Shown in pieces: positions 16,535 to 25,030 of a stretch of DNA of 64,000 bases (the first letter of the stretch is position 1; each line of letters starts with the position of its first letter). A model generated the notes under the pieces. It was not told the DNA's origin, did not search any database, and was given only the letters and a program-made list of their open reading frames with translations. Origin of the DNA: CAWHJB01 sp963698715 (GTDB lineage: Bacteria > Chloroflexota > Anaerolineae > Anaerolineales > UBA4823). The translations under genes and the position numbers were made by a program. The DNA is taken from assembly GCA_963698715.1 (NCBI GenBank), contig CAVORW010000002.1:496001-560000 (forward strand), in the 5' to 3' direction.

Positions 16535-18007
16535 CTAATGTGCCGCGAGCTGTTTAATTGCCGTATCTACGGGACTGCCCTGGCTGGACTCCTGGCTTAG
16601 GATCCAATCGATGACTGGTTGGCGCCAGTCGATGGCGGTGTTGTAAGCATCGGGATCAAACTGGGCCAGCAGTTCGTAATTGTCTCCGCCGGCGTACATA
16701 AAATCATTGACCAGCACTGAATAGATCCGCTCTTTTTCGAGCGGCTGGCTGGTTTTATTCAAGATCCAGTTCACGCCAGCCCGGTGCATACCGCCGACCG
16801 CAGGTTGCGAGATCCCGCTGCGTAGTACTTGCTCAAGTTGGTCGCCGGACAGCTTTACATCCACCAGGACGTTGTTGAAGGGCATCACGCCTACGATATC
16901 CGCCAATGTCAGCGTGCCAGCCGGGATCCGGTCGCGCATGCCGCCCAAATTCGTCAGGGCAATGTCGGCAGTCGGGTAACCCAGCAGCCAGGTTTCAGTG
17001 ATCAGCTCTTGCATAGTCTGGCTGCGGCGCGGGATCTCCCGCTCCAGATAGCCGATAGGTTGCTTCAGCTCGGCGTCGGTTTGTTCTGCCCAGCCGGTGA
17101 TGATTGAGGCGATATCGGGGTCGGGTTTACCGCCTTCATTCGGGCTGGTGCCATATTGCACGTCCAGAATCTGTTTGGAATCCGGGTCGTACGAAAAGAT
17201 GATGTAAGCATAGCTGGTGTAGTGGTAGCCGCCTGCGATGAGGACCGTATTGCCGGACATCTCGGCGAACAGCTCGTTGCAGTGACCACCCCCCAGCATC
17301 TGGATGTTCAGGTCCGCGATCTGATTCGCCAGGGCAACCAATTCATCCTGGCAGACATGGCTGGGAACCAGAAGTAGATCAGCCCCAGCAGCGCGTACTT
17401 CGGGCACGATTTCGCGCAAGGCTTTTTCGTAGTCGATGAATTCCAGCTCGGCCACATTGGTCGGGTTCGTTGTGAAAGGAGTGCTGGTCGTGGTTATACC
17501 GATGATCCCTGCCTTGAGATCGCCAACCGGCACGACGACAAAGGGTTGAAATCCCAAATCGGTGGGGATCGAGCCATCCTGCTTATAGCGGATATTGGCG
17601 CTCAGGTAGGGAAACTCTGCTTTTGCCAGGTTGGCTTTTAATCCGTCCAGGCCAAAATCAAATTCATGGTTGCCGATAACGGAGGCTTCATACCCCATGG
17701 CATTCATCACCTCGACCATGCTGTGACCATCAAACCAGGTGGAGATCGCCGGTCCGGTCCAGTTATCGCCACCGCTCAAGATCAAATAGGGGCCCGCGTC
17801 AAGATAGCCACGATCCGAGCGCCACAGGCCCATCAGCTCCGCCGCCCCCTGGCCGGATTGCATGCCTTCCATCCAGCCGTGTTCGTCGTTCGTGTACAAT
17901 ATAGTCACTGTTTCTGCGACTTGCGGGGCGCGTGCGGTGCAGGCTGCCAGGGAACCGCCCAGCAGGACAACCAAAAGCATGATGAACGAGATAATGCGGA
18001 TTTTCAT
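16535..18007 (-). CDS. lipoprotein 5'-nucleotidase / UshA-type metallophosphatase
   Basis: A 490-residue exported phosphoesterase. The ATG at 18007 gives a lipoprotein signal (MKIRIISFIMLLVVLLGGSLAAC). The metal-binding motifs of the calcineurin-like domain follow in order: ILYTNDEHGW, GGDNWTG, GNHEFDFG, VPSHV and GGGHC. The C-terminal 5'-nucleotidase domain (from about residue 330) has ALTNLGGMRDRIPAGTLTLADI and the substrate-binding FMYAGGDNYE. It is likely anchored outside the cytoplasmic membrane and salvages nucleotides or UDP-sugars. An upstream in-frame ATG (18040) would add 11 residues before the signal and is less likely. Confidence 0.92.
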   Translation of the reverse strand: MKIRIISFIMLLVVLLGGSLAACTARAPQVAETVTILYTNDEHGWMEGMQSGQGAAELMGLWRSDRGYLDAGPYLILSGGDNWTGPAISTWFDGHSMVEVMNAMGYEASVIGNHEFDFGLDGLKANLAKAEFPYLSANIRYKQDGSIPTDLGFQPFVVVPVGDLKAGIIGITTTSTPFTTNPTNVAELEFIDYEKALREIVPEVRAAGADLLLVPSHVCQDELVALANQIADLNIQMLGGGHCNELFAEMSGNTVLIAGGYHYTSYAYIIFSYDPDSKQILDVQYGTSPNEGGKPDPDIASIITGWAEQTDAELKQPIGYLEREIPRRSQTMQELITETWLLGYPTADIALTNLGGMRDRIPAGTLTLADIVGVMPFNNVLVDVKLSGDQLEQVLRSGISQPAVGGMHRAGVNWILNKTSQPLEKERIYSVLVNDFMYAGGDNYELLAQFDPDAYNTAIDWRQPVIDWILSQESSQGSPVDTAIKQLAAH

Positions 18008-18242
18008 CCAGAGCGCTCCGATTTGTGACGGGATAATCATACTTTACTCCAAATTGCCACGGCTGGCAACCGGGGTATGGGTGTAAATATTGTGCTTTTT
18101 GTAAGTTCCAGCCCGCAAAAAGCAACCCATATATTCCTTCCCACCACAAGATTTTTCAAAGACCAGTTTGCGAGTTGATACCTGAGAAACCAATGCGGTT
18201 TATAATTGCCAGAGGGAGCGGATTTAAGTCAAGGAGTGCAGC

Positions 18243-18719
18243 GTGAGCCAAAAAGCCTTTCAGGATTATTATCCTAACCACCTGAGTTATTGCTATGGAT
18301 GTGGGCGCCTGAACGAGCAAGGTCTGCAGATTAAAAGTTATTGGGATGGCGATCAGACGGTTTGCAGTTTTACGCCCAGACCTTATCATACCGCTGTGCC
18401 CGGATATGTATATGGCGGATTGATCGCGTCGCTGATTGACTGCCACAGCACGGGCAGTGCAGCCGCAGCCGTTTACCGGGCAGAGGGGCGCACGATGGAC
18501 AGCGAACCGCCGCGCCGCTTCCTGACGGCGGCTTTACATGTAGATTACCTGCGCCCAACCCCGATTGAGGGTCCGCTGGAACTGCGCTCCACAATCCGGG
18601 AAATAAAAGGCCGCAAAGTAGTTGTGCTGACTGACTTAATAGTAGCTGAGATTGTTTGCGCGCGTGGCGAGGTGGTTGCGGTCCAGGTTCCAGAAGGTTT
18701 GATCATCCCTGGAGAATAG
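18243..18719 (+). CDS. PaaI-like hotdog-fold thioesterase
   Basis: 158 residues with the hotdog thioesterase signature: YCYGCGRLNEQGLQIKSYW at the N-terminus, PGYVYGGLIASLIDCHSTGSAA as the central helix (the Asp is the likely catalytic carboxylate), and LHVDYLRPTPIEGPLELRS. The N-terminal CxxC-like CYGC is common in this subgroup. It probably hydrolyses acyl-CoA, with unknown acyl chain. It starts at GTG 18243 with AAGGAG 7 bases upstream. The divergent neighbour is the 5'-nucleotidase; the next gene downstream is ygiQ. Confidence 0.85.
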   Translation: MSQKAFQDYYPNHLSYCYGCGRLNEQGLQIKSYWDGDQTVCSFTPRPYHTAVPGYVYGGLIASLIDCHSTGSAAAAVYRAEGRTMDSEPPRRFLTAALHVDYLRPTPIEGPLELRSTIREIKGRKVVVLTDLIVAEIVCARGEVVAVQVPEGLIIPGE

Positions 18720-18793
18720 GGCGAATTCTGACCCCACCGACAAAGATGGGGAATTAATGGTGATCTTTATAGGGTTCTGAGCGAAGGTGCGGT

Positions 18794-20518
18794 ATGTTCC
18801 TGCCAACTACAAGAGATGAAATCGAGCAGCTGGGCTGGGATGATCTGGATGTCATCCTGGTCTCAGGCGACAGTTATATCGACAGCCCGTATATCGGGGT
18901 TGCCGTGGTTGGCAAGATTCTGTTGCAGGCCGGCTACCGGGTCGGGGTGATTGCCCAGCCGGATGTTCGAACGGACCTGGATATCAGCCGCCTGGGCGAG
19001 CCCCGTCTGTTCTGGGGAGTGACAGCGGGCAGCGTGGATTCAATGGTTGCCAACTACACCGCCTCCCGTAAGAAACGCCGCAGCGACGATTACACTCCGG
19101 GGGGAGTAAATGACCGCCGCCCAGACCGGGCAACTATTGTGTACAGCAACCTGATCCGGCGTTATTTCAAACAAACTGTTCCGATCGTTTTGGGAGGCAT
19201 CGAGGCTAGCTTAAGGCGAATTGCCCATTACGATTTCTGGACAGACCGCATTCGCCGTTCAGTGCTGTTCGATGCCAAGGCGGATATTTTGGTGTATGGG
19301 ATGGGTGAGCGGGCTATCCTGGAGCTGGCCGAGCGCCTGCGAAACGGATTAGATTACCAGGATGTGCGTGGGATCTGCCTGATCTCTGTCGAGCGGCCCG
19401 CTGATGCGCAGGAACTGCCCGCTTATGAGCTGGTGCGCGAAGATAAGAACGCCTTTATTGATATGTTCCATAGCTTCTACGGGAATAATGACCCCCTGAC
19501 TGCTAAAAAACTTTGCCAGCAGCAAGATACCCGCTACCTGGTCCAGAACCCGCCGGCCGATCCTTTGAGCCAGGCCGAGTTAGATCAGGTCTACGCCCTC
19601 AATTATGAGCGCGCTCAGCATCCGTACTATGCCCGCAGCGGTCCGGTCAGGGCCCTGGATACGATTCGCTTTTCCATCCCAACCCATCGTGGCTGCTATG
19701 GTGAGTGCAATTTCTGCGCTATTGCTGTACATGAGGGCCGCACGGTGCGCTGGCGCAGCCAGGGATCAATTGTGGCTGAAGCTGAGCAGATGGCCCGTCA
19801 TCCGGATTTTAAGGGCACAATTTTGGATGCCGGCGGTCCAACGGCCAATATGTATGGTTATGAGTGTGAGAAAAAACTTGCTCACGGCAGCTGCCCGGCT
19901 AAACGCTGCCTGTCCCCCGAGCTATGCCCGGTGCTCGTGGTTGACCACAGCCGGCAGCTGGCTTTACTGCGCCGCCTGCGCCAAGTGGGTGGAGTGAAGA
20001 AAGTCTTTGTGGCTTCCGGCATACGTTACGATCTGCTTCTGGCAGACGAAACCCACGGGGATGCGTACCTGCGGGAAGTGGTCGCCCACCATACTTCGGG
20101 GCAGCTAAAGGTCGCGCCGGAACACACCGAAGAGCGTGTCCTGGACCTGATGGGCAAACCGGGCAGCCGCTCCTTGCTTGAGTTTAAGCGACGCTTTGAC
20201 AGCCTGTCCCGGTCAATGCGCAAGAAACAATATCTGACCTATTACATGATCGCTGCTCATCCGGGCTGCACCGAAGATGATATGCGCAGGTTGAAGGTCT
20301 TTGCCAGCCAGAAACTCAAAGTCACACCTGAGCAGGTGCAAATCTTCACCCCAACACCTTCGACTTATTCCAGCCTGATGTACTACACGGAAATGGATCC
20401 TTTCACGCGCCAGCCGATTTTCGTCGAAAAAGACCTGGGACGTAAAACCCGGCAGAAACAGATTGTGACGGGCCATAAAGATCGGAAAGGCCGAAGAAAC
20501 CGGCCCAGCTCTAGATAA
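18794..20518 (+). CDS. YgiQ family radical SAM protein
   Basis: A 574-residue radical SAM enzyme. The iron-sulfur cluster motif CxxxCxxC is in HRGCYGECNFCAI near residue 300. The N-terminal part has the YgiQ pattern (FLPTTRDE, LVSGDSYIDSPYIGVAVVGKIL, FWGVTAGSVDSMVANYTASRKKRRSDDYTPGG in pieces), and the C-terminus has YYMIAAHPGC and QVQIFTPTPSTYSSLMYYTEMDP. The reaction of the family is unknown. The length is shorter than that of E. coli YgiQ because the terminal extension is missing. It may be co-transcribed with the methyltransferase and SUI1 genes that follow. Confidence 0.93.
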   Translation: MFLPTTRDEIEQLGWDDLDVILVSGDSYIDSPYIGVAVVGKILLQAGYRVGVIAQPDVRTDLDISRLGEPRLFWGVTAGSVDSMVANYTASRKKRRSDDYTPGGVNDRRPDRATIVYSNLIRRYFKQTVPIVLGGIEASLRRIAHYDFWTDRIRRSVLFDAKADILVYGMGERAILELAERLRNGLDYQDVRGICLISVERPADAQELPAYELVREDKNAFIDMFHSFYGNNDPLTAKKLCQQQDTRYLVQNPPADPLSQAELDQVYALNYERAQHPYYARSGPVRALDTIRFSIPTHRGCYGECNFCAIAVHEGRTVRWRSQGSIVAEAEQMARHPDFKGTILDAGGPTANMYGYECEKKLAHGSCPAKRCLSPELCPVLVVDHSRQLALLRRLRQVGGVKKVFVASGIRYDLLLADETHGDAYLREVVAHHTSGQLKVAPEHTEERVLDLMGKPGSRSLLEFKRRFDSLSRSMRKKQYLTYYMIAAHPGCTEDDMRRLKVFASQKLKVTPEQVQIFTPTPSTYSSLMYYTEMDPFTRQPIFVEKDLGRKTRQKQIVTGHKDRKGRRNRPSSR

Positions 20519-20566
20519 ATGAATTCCCGCAGTTGGCGTTTTGAATCAGCTCGCTAGCACAACTCT

Positions 20567-21730
20567 ATGGAAAAAATATTTGCTGTTACAGCGCCCGGAG
20601 TCAAGCCTTTCACCCTGCAAGAGTTAAATGATCTTGGCTTGGCTGAAGGTGCAGCACCAAAACCAGGGCAGGCAGGCGAGCCGGGCGGAATAACTTTCCT
20701 CGGCCATCTGCGGGATATCTACCGTGCCAATCTGCATTTACGGACAGCCAGCCGCGTGCTGGTTCGCCTGGGCGATTTCCGAGCAACCGCCTTTTCCGAG
20801 CTGCGCAAGAAGGCCGGCCGCCTGGCCTGGGAAAAATATCTCCAGCCCGGCCAACCGATAAGTTTGCGTGTTACCTGCCACAAATCCAGGCTGTATCACT
20901 CGGATGCAGTTTCGGAGCGGGTAGCTGGGGCGGTGGGTGACCGGCTGGGAAAGCCGCCTCAAATCAGCAAGTTTAAAGAGGTGGATGAGCCAGTTGCGGT
21001 ACAGCTGGTTGTGGTCCGGCTGGTGCATGATCACTGCACCATCAGCATTGATTCGTCCGGAGAAACACTTCACAGGCGGGGGTATCGTCTGGCGGCGGCC
21101 AAAGCGCCCTTGCGGGAAACCCTGGCGGCGACGATCTTGCTGGCTTCCGGGTGGCAGGCAAACGCGCCGCTGCTGGACCCCTTTTGTGGTTCTGGGACTA
21201 TCCCGATCGAGGCAGCCCTATTGGCCTGCCGGTTGGCGCCAGGTCGCAGCCGGGAATTTGCCTTTATGAATTGGCCGGGGTTTAACCGGCAGGACTGGGA
21301 TGGCCTGCTGGCTGATGCCGATGCCCTCGTACGGACCGAGGCAGCTAGTCTGCCAGTGATCTTGGGCTCGGACCGGGACGCCGGCGCGGTGCAGATGGCT
21401 CAGGAGAACGCCAGCCGGGCGGGCGTAATGGGCCAGATTGACTTTTCATGCCGGGCAGTCTCGGCGATCGAGCCGCCAGCTGAGCCTGGCTGGGTGGTTA
21501 CCAATCCGCCCTATGGGGTGCGGGTGAGTGCCAATCGCGATCTGCGCAATTTGTACGCCCAGTTTGGTAAAGTGGTACGAGACAAGTGCCCTGGCTGGCA
21601 GCTGGCGATGTTGTGCAGCGATCCTCAATTGATCGCGAACACAGGACTCAATTTTGAGCGCGATCTGGCCCTGATCAATGGAGGCGTGGCGGTCCGCCTG
21701 ATGCAGACTGCCATCCGCGCTGCCAAGTAA
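20567..21730 (+). CDS. RlmL/YpsC-like 23S rRNA (guanine-N2) methyltransferase with THUMP domain
   Basis: 387 residues. The N-terminal ferredoxin-like/THUMP region (FAVTAPGVKPFTLQELNDLGL, LHLRTASRVLVRLGDF) precedes a Rossmann methyltransferase domain: LLDPFCGSGTIPIEAAL is SAM-binding motif I, LGSDRDAGAVQMAQENA is motif II and VTNPPYGVR is the catalytic NPPY motif for exocyclic-amine methylation. The arrangement matches the N-terminal module of RlmL and its stand-alone homologues, which modify 23S rRNA G2445; the exact target is inferred from family. It sits 14 bases before the SUI1 gene, which suggests a translation-related operon. Confidence 0.88.
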   Translation: MEKIFAVTAPGVKPFTLQELNDLGLAEGAAPKPGQAGEPGGITFLGHLRDIYRANLHLRTASRVLVRLGDFRATAFSELRKKAGRLAWEKYLQPGQPISLRVTCHKSRLYHSDAVSERVAGAVGDRLGKPPQISKFKEVDEPVAVQLVVVRLVHDHCTISIDSSGETLHRRGYRLAAAKAPLRETLAATILLASGWQANAPLLDPFCGSGTIPIEAALLACRLAPGRSREFAFMNWPGFNRQDWDGLLADADALVRTEAASLPVILGSDRDAGAVQMAQENASRAGVMGQIDFSCRAVSAIEPPAEPGWVVTNPPYGVRVSANRDLRNLYAQFGKVVRDKCPGWQLAMLCSDPQLIANTGLNFERDLALINGGVAVRLMQTAIRAAK

Positions 21731-21743
21731 GAGGAAAACCAAT

Positions 21744-22100
21744 ATGCCAATCGATGATCGCCCAACGGTTTATTCTACCGATCCCAATTTCAAGGGCCTG
21801 TGCCCGAATTGTAAAAGCAGCCCATGCCGCTGCCGCAAGCCAAAGAGCCTGCCGCCGCAGCAGCAAACGGCCGCTATCCGGCGGGAGAAAAAAGGCCGGG
21901 GCGGAAAGACCGTAACCGTTATTTATGATCTCCAATTGACTCCAGATGATCTGAAGACACTGGCCAAACAATTAAAACGAATCTGCGGTACGGGGGGAAC
22001 CGTCAAGGAAGGGATGATCGAGATTCAGGGCGATCATCGTGACAGAATTGCCGAATACCTGCGGGCGCTGGGTTATAAAACGAAATTCACTGGGGGTTAA
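21744..22100 (+). CDS. SUI1/YciH translation factor
   Basis: 118 residues. The C-terminal ~75 form the SUI1 (eIF1-like) domain: GRGGKTVTVIYDL, LKTLAKQLKRICGTGGTVKEGMIEIQGDH, LRALGYKTKFTGG. In E. coli the homologue YciH helps discriminate proper initiation complexes. The N-terminus carries a compact Cys cluster LCPNCKSSPCRCRK that could bind zinc; the E. coli protein lacks it. A Shine-Dalgarno (AAGAGG) lies close to the methyltransferase stop, so the two are coupled. Confidence 0.92.
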   Translation: MPIDDRPTVYSTDPNFKGLCPNCKSSPCRCRKPKSLPPQQQTAAIRREKKGRGGKTVTVIYDLQLTPDDLKTLAKQLKRICGTGGTVKEGMIEIQGDHRDRIAEYLRALGYKTKFTGG

Positions 22101-22150
22101 GGATAAGCTTTTATGAGGCGGGTGGGAGATGCCTTCCACGCCCCATACAA

Positions 22151-22180
22151 ATGAAGAAGGCAGGCATTGCATGCCTTCAT
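22151..22180. terminator. hairpin between convergent SUI1 and phosphoesterase genes
   Basis: GAAGGCA / TGCCTTC (22156-22162 and 22172-22178), with outer ATGAAG / CTTCAT able to pair in an alternative fold. It lies in the 87-base gap between two convergent stop codons and has no strong T-run. Confidence 0.4.
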
Positions 22181-22187
22181 GCGGCGT

Positions 22188-23072
22188 TCATAAATAAGCC
22201 TGGATCGATTGGTGATCCAGAATTTCACGGGCGACAAACAGCAGCGCATTTTCATTTGGCTTAATAACCCATTTGACCAGCAGCACCTCGCCGCTCTGGA
22301 TTTCGATCCCGGTAATACAGCGCGGGTGAACGCAGCTGCCGGAGTTAAAGTATGGCAACTCGCCCGGCCTGGGAAAGCGCGCCCGATGGGTGTGCCCGGC
22401 AATCAACATCTGCCCGTTAGCTGAACACCAATCTACCAGAGCCTGTTCCACAGTGCTGCGTTTCTTGGGGTTTTTGGCAGGGCTAGTGGGATTTTTTACG
22501 CCCAACAACTGAAGATGACGCCAGAAATGGCGCACAAAGAAGCGCCCGGTCTGCCAATGCTTGTCGTTGAACGGATCGGCCTGATGACCATGGGTAAGCA
22601 AGATGCGCCGTCCGCTGCTTCGATGTTGTAAGGCGATACTTTCAAGCACCTCAATTCCGTTGAACAAGGGTACAACTTTTCCGCTGCGTTCATCGTAATA
22701 CTCATAGAGTGTTTTGCGAACAACATCCGGGTCTTTCCGTTCCATGTCATGGTTGCCAAAGATCAAGTGCAGCCGGTTGTCCAGAAAGAACTGCTGCATG
22801 ATCCAGAAAACGTGGCTGTGGCTGCTGCGAATGTCGGCGAAGTTCCGATTTTCCCACAGCTCGTCGCCATCGCCCAGTTCAATATAGGTGAAGCCTTCCC
22901 GGTAGTAGTGCTCCAGGGCATGGAAGAGCAGGTTCTGGTTGGGGGCAAAATCGTCAGCCCAGCTGTTGTCGCCCCGATGGCAATCGCTGAAGAGGATAAA
23001 CTTGTCTGTATATTCAAAACTGATGTTTTTGGCGTTTTGAAATATTTCGTTCAACCGCTCGTTGGGGGTCAT
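22188..23072 (-). CDS. calcineurin-like metallophosphoesterase
   Basis: 294 residues with the full set of dinuclear-metal motifs: LFSDCHRGDN, IELGDGDELWEN, LIFGNHDME, LTHGHQADPFN and IAGHTHRARFP. The spacing resembles the UDP-2,3-diacylglucosamine hydrolase/YfcE-like branch of the family, with an extended cap between GNHD and GHQ. No signal peptide is visible. The substrate is unknown. The ATG is preceded by AGGAGG. Convergent with the SUI1 operon. Confidence 0.9.
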   Translation of the reverse strand: MTPNERLNEIFQNAKNISFEYTDKFILFSDCHRGDNSWADDFAPNQNLLFHALEHYYREGFTYIELGDGDELWENRNFADIRSSHSHVFWIMQQFFLDNRLHLIFGNHDMERKDPDVVRKTLYEYYDERSGKVVPLFNGIEVLESIALQHRSSGRRILLTHGHQADPFNDKHWQTGRFFVRHFWRHLQLLGVKNPTSPAKNPKKRSTVEQALVDWCSANGQMLIAGHTHRARFPRPGELPYFNSGSCVHPRCITGIEIQSGEVLLVKWVIKPNENALLFVAREILDHQSIQAYL

Positions 23073-23359
23073 CTGAGCCTCCTGGCTATCATGAGCTTAT
23101 CGTTTGCCAAAGCCGTACGTGAGATGGAAATTCTCGCGATTTCCGATGGACAGAAAATATCCGCATGGGTGCTTACTTAATTAACATCTAACTCCTGCTA
23201 AAGTTGCAAGCGCTGTGCCATTGCTGTGTGCACTCTAAGGTCCTCATTTTCAGGCTCCTGTCAGGTGAAATGTTCTCTGTGCATACTTGGAAGCCGTCCA
23301 TGTGCAACGGGACGGCACTCGGTGATTGGTATGGGTATTAAATAATACTAAAGTATGAT

Positions 23360-23408
23360 TTGAATAAATCAATAAATTCTTGACTTTTATTGAATAAATC
23401 AATATAAT
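23360..23408 (+). promoter_or_regulatory. near-consensus sigma-70 promoter with two operator-like direct repeats
   Basis: -35 TTGACT (23380-23385) and -10 TATAAT (23403-23408) are separated by the ideal 17 bases. The 15-mer TTGAATAAATCAATA occurs twice, at 23360-23374 and 23390-23404, with a 30-base period (about three helical turns). Its core TTGA(n5)TCAA is a palindrome, as expected for a dimeric regulator. The second copy covers the spacer and part of the -10, so binding would block polymerase. It lies about 105 bases upstream of the first MFS gene. No regulator gene is adjacent. Confidence 0.7.
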
Positions 23409-23513
23409 AAATTTGAAATTAATAAATACATTTTACTTGTGTGCTGGCATTCTGTTGAGTTGCTCTGGGTAGTATGATCTTTGACCAAAGCCGAACCAAA
23501 CCAGGAACTTCAA

Positions 23514-24839
23514 ATGGATGAAACGAATCAAAAAATCGGTCAGTTAGATAAGTGGAAGCTACCCTTCTTCTCCTTATGGACTGGACAGGCATTTTCATTG
23601 TTGGGAAGCCAGCTGGTGCAATTCGCACTGATCTGGTGGTTGACCAAAACCACGGGTAAGGCAACCGTCCTGGCGACGGCTTCCCTGGTGGGCTTGCTGC
23701 CGCAGGTTCTGATTGGCCCACTGGTTGGCGCGCTGGTGGATCGCTGGAACCGTCGCAAGGTGATGATCGCCGCTGACACCATGATCGCGATATCGACCCT
23801 GGTATTGGTGATTCTGTTCAATTCTGGGGCTGTCCAGATCTGGCATATTTACCTGGTCATGTTTGTGCGGGCAACCTTAGGGGGTTTCCATTGGGCCGCC
23901 TGGCAGGCTTCAACCACGATGATGGTCCCAAAACAGCATCTTTCCCGCGTACAGGGAGCAAACCAGGCTTTGAACGGAGCGTTAAATATCGGCTCGGCGC
24001 CGCTCGGTGCGGTGCTGATGGCCCTGCTGCCGATGGGGTCAGTATTAATGGTGGATGTACTGACGGCCATCGTAGCAATCTTCCCGCTGTTATTCATTCC
24101 CATCCCCCAGCCTGAGATGTTGCCGATGGATGCAGTCGCCGGCCGCGGTAGCAGCGTGCTAACAGACGTGCAGGCCGGTTTTAAGTATGTTTTAGCCTGG
24201 CCAGGTCTGTTGTGGATCCTTGCAATGGCAACGATCATCAACCTGCTGCTCACACCTGCCATGGCGCTGATGCCAATTCTAGTCAGCGAGTATTTTGGCG
24301 GCGATGCCCTGCAGCTGGCCTGGACAGAAACGTCCTGGGGAATCGGAGTCGTCATCGGGGGGTTGGTGCTGGGTCTCTGGGGCGGTTTCAAGGTGCGGAT
24401 TAAAACCTCCATTGTGGGATTAATCCTGTTGGGGGGCGGGATGGCGACCATCGGGTTTACGCCGGCAACGATGTTTTCCCTGACCCTGGTGATGATGTTT
24501 GTGACCGGGTTTGGCAACCCGCTCACCAACGGCCCGATCTTTGCCGTAATCCAGAGCACCGTCGCTCCAGAAATGCAGGGCCGGGTGATTACTCTGGTGG
24601 TGAGTGTTGCAGGAGCGATGTCGCCACTCGGACTGATCATTGCCGGGCCGATCTCAGACTGGCTCGGTGTGCAAACCTGGTACGTGGTTGGCGGGATAGT
24701 CACAATCATGATGGGGATTGGTGGATACTTTATCCCCACGATCATGAATATCGAAAAGGAACGCAGCTTGGAAAACTCAGTCATGCCGGCTGACGGGCCA
24801 GAGATGGCACAGCATGTGGCAGGCAGCCCGGCAGATTGA
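23514..24839 (+). CDS. MFS efflux transporter (DHA3 type), first of a pair
   Basis: A 441-residue, 12-helix major facilitator. The N-terminus has FFSLWTGQAFSLLGSQLVQFALIWWL, and the conserved loop 2-3 motif is present as ALVDRWNRRKVM. The pattern matches DHA3 exporters of macrolides and related compounds (MefA-like); the substrate cannot be read from the sequence. ATG 23514 is preferred over an upstream TTG (23481) because AGGAA precedes it at 6 bases and homologous residues start just after it. It is driven by the promoter at 23360-23408. The next gene is a paralogue, with an identical orientation and a hairpin between them. Confidence 0.88.
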   Translation: MDETNQKIGQLDKWKLPFFSLWTGQAFSLLGSQLVQFALIWWLTKTTGKATVLATASLVGLLPQVLIGPLVGALVDRWNRRKVMIAADTMIAISTLVLVILFNSGAVQIWHIYLVMFVRATLGGFHWAAWQASTTMMVPKQHLSRVQGANQALNGALNIGSAPLGAVLMALLPMGSVLMVDVLTAIVAIFPLLFIPIPQPEMLPMDAVAGRGSSVLTDVQAGFKYVLAWPGLLWILAMATIINLLLTPAMALMPILVSEYFGGDALQLAWTETSWGIGVVIGGLVLGLWGGFKVRIKTSIVGLILLGGGMATIGFTPATMFSLTLVMMFVTGFGNPLTNGPIFAVIQSTVAPEMQGRVITLVVSVAGAMSPLGLIIAGPISDWLGVQTWYVVGGIVTIMMGIGGYFIPTIMNIEKERSLENSVMPADGPEMAQHVAGSPAD

Positions 24840-24894
24840 ACCGCTTATAATTACCTTGAGTTCTGGTAAGATGACTTTAAAATTGAGAGTTGTC

Positions 24895-24941
24895 GTTGTA
24901 TTGAAAATTTTGGAGCTTTGCTCGAAAATTTTCAATACAAC
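24895..24941. repeat. long AT-rich inverted repeat between the two MFS genes
   Basis: Arms of 17 bp, GTTGTATTGAAAATTTT and its exact complement, close over one G-G mismatch, a further 4-bp GAGC/GCTC stem and a TTT loop. There is no T-run after it on either strand beyond CATCCCCTTTC. It could reduce read-through, stabilise the upstream mRNA or be a remnant of a mobile palindrome. Confidence 0.75.
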
Positions 24942-25030
24942 ATCCCCTTTCTTGGATATGGGAATATTTTTCCGAAAAGAAATCCAACGGATGGAAGGCC
25001 GCGATTGAGTTTACCTCCCACAGGAGCCCG

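Noticed and set aside
23849..24784. Long open frame antisense to the first MFS gene
   Set aside because: It is the mirror of a GC-biased membrane-protein gene and encodes Pro/Thr/Ile-rich sequence without family features.
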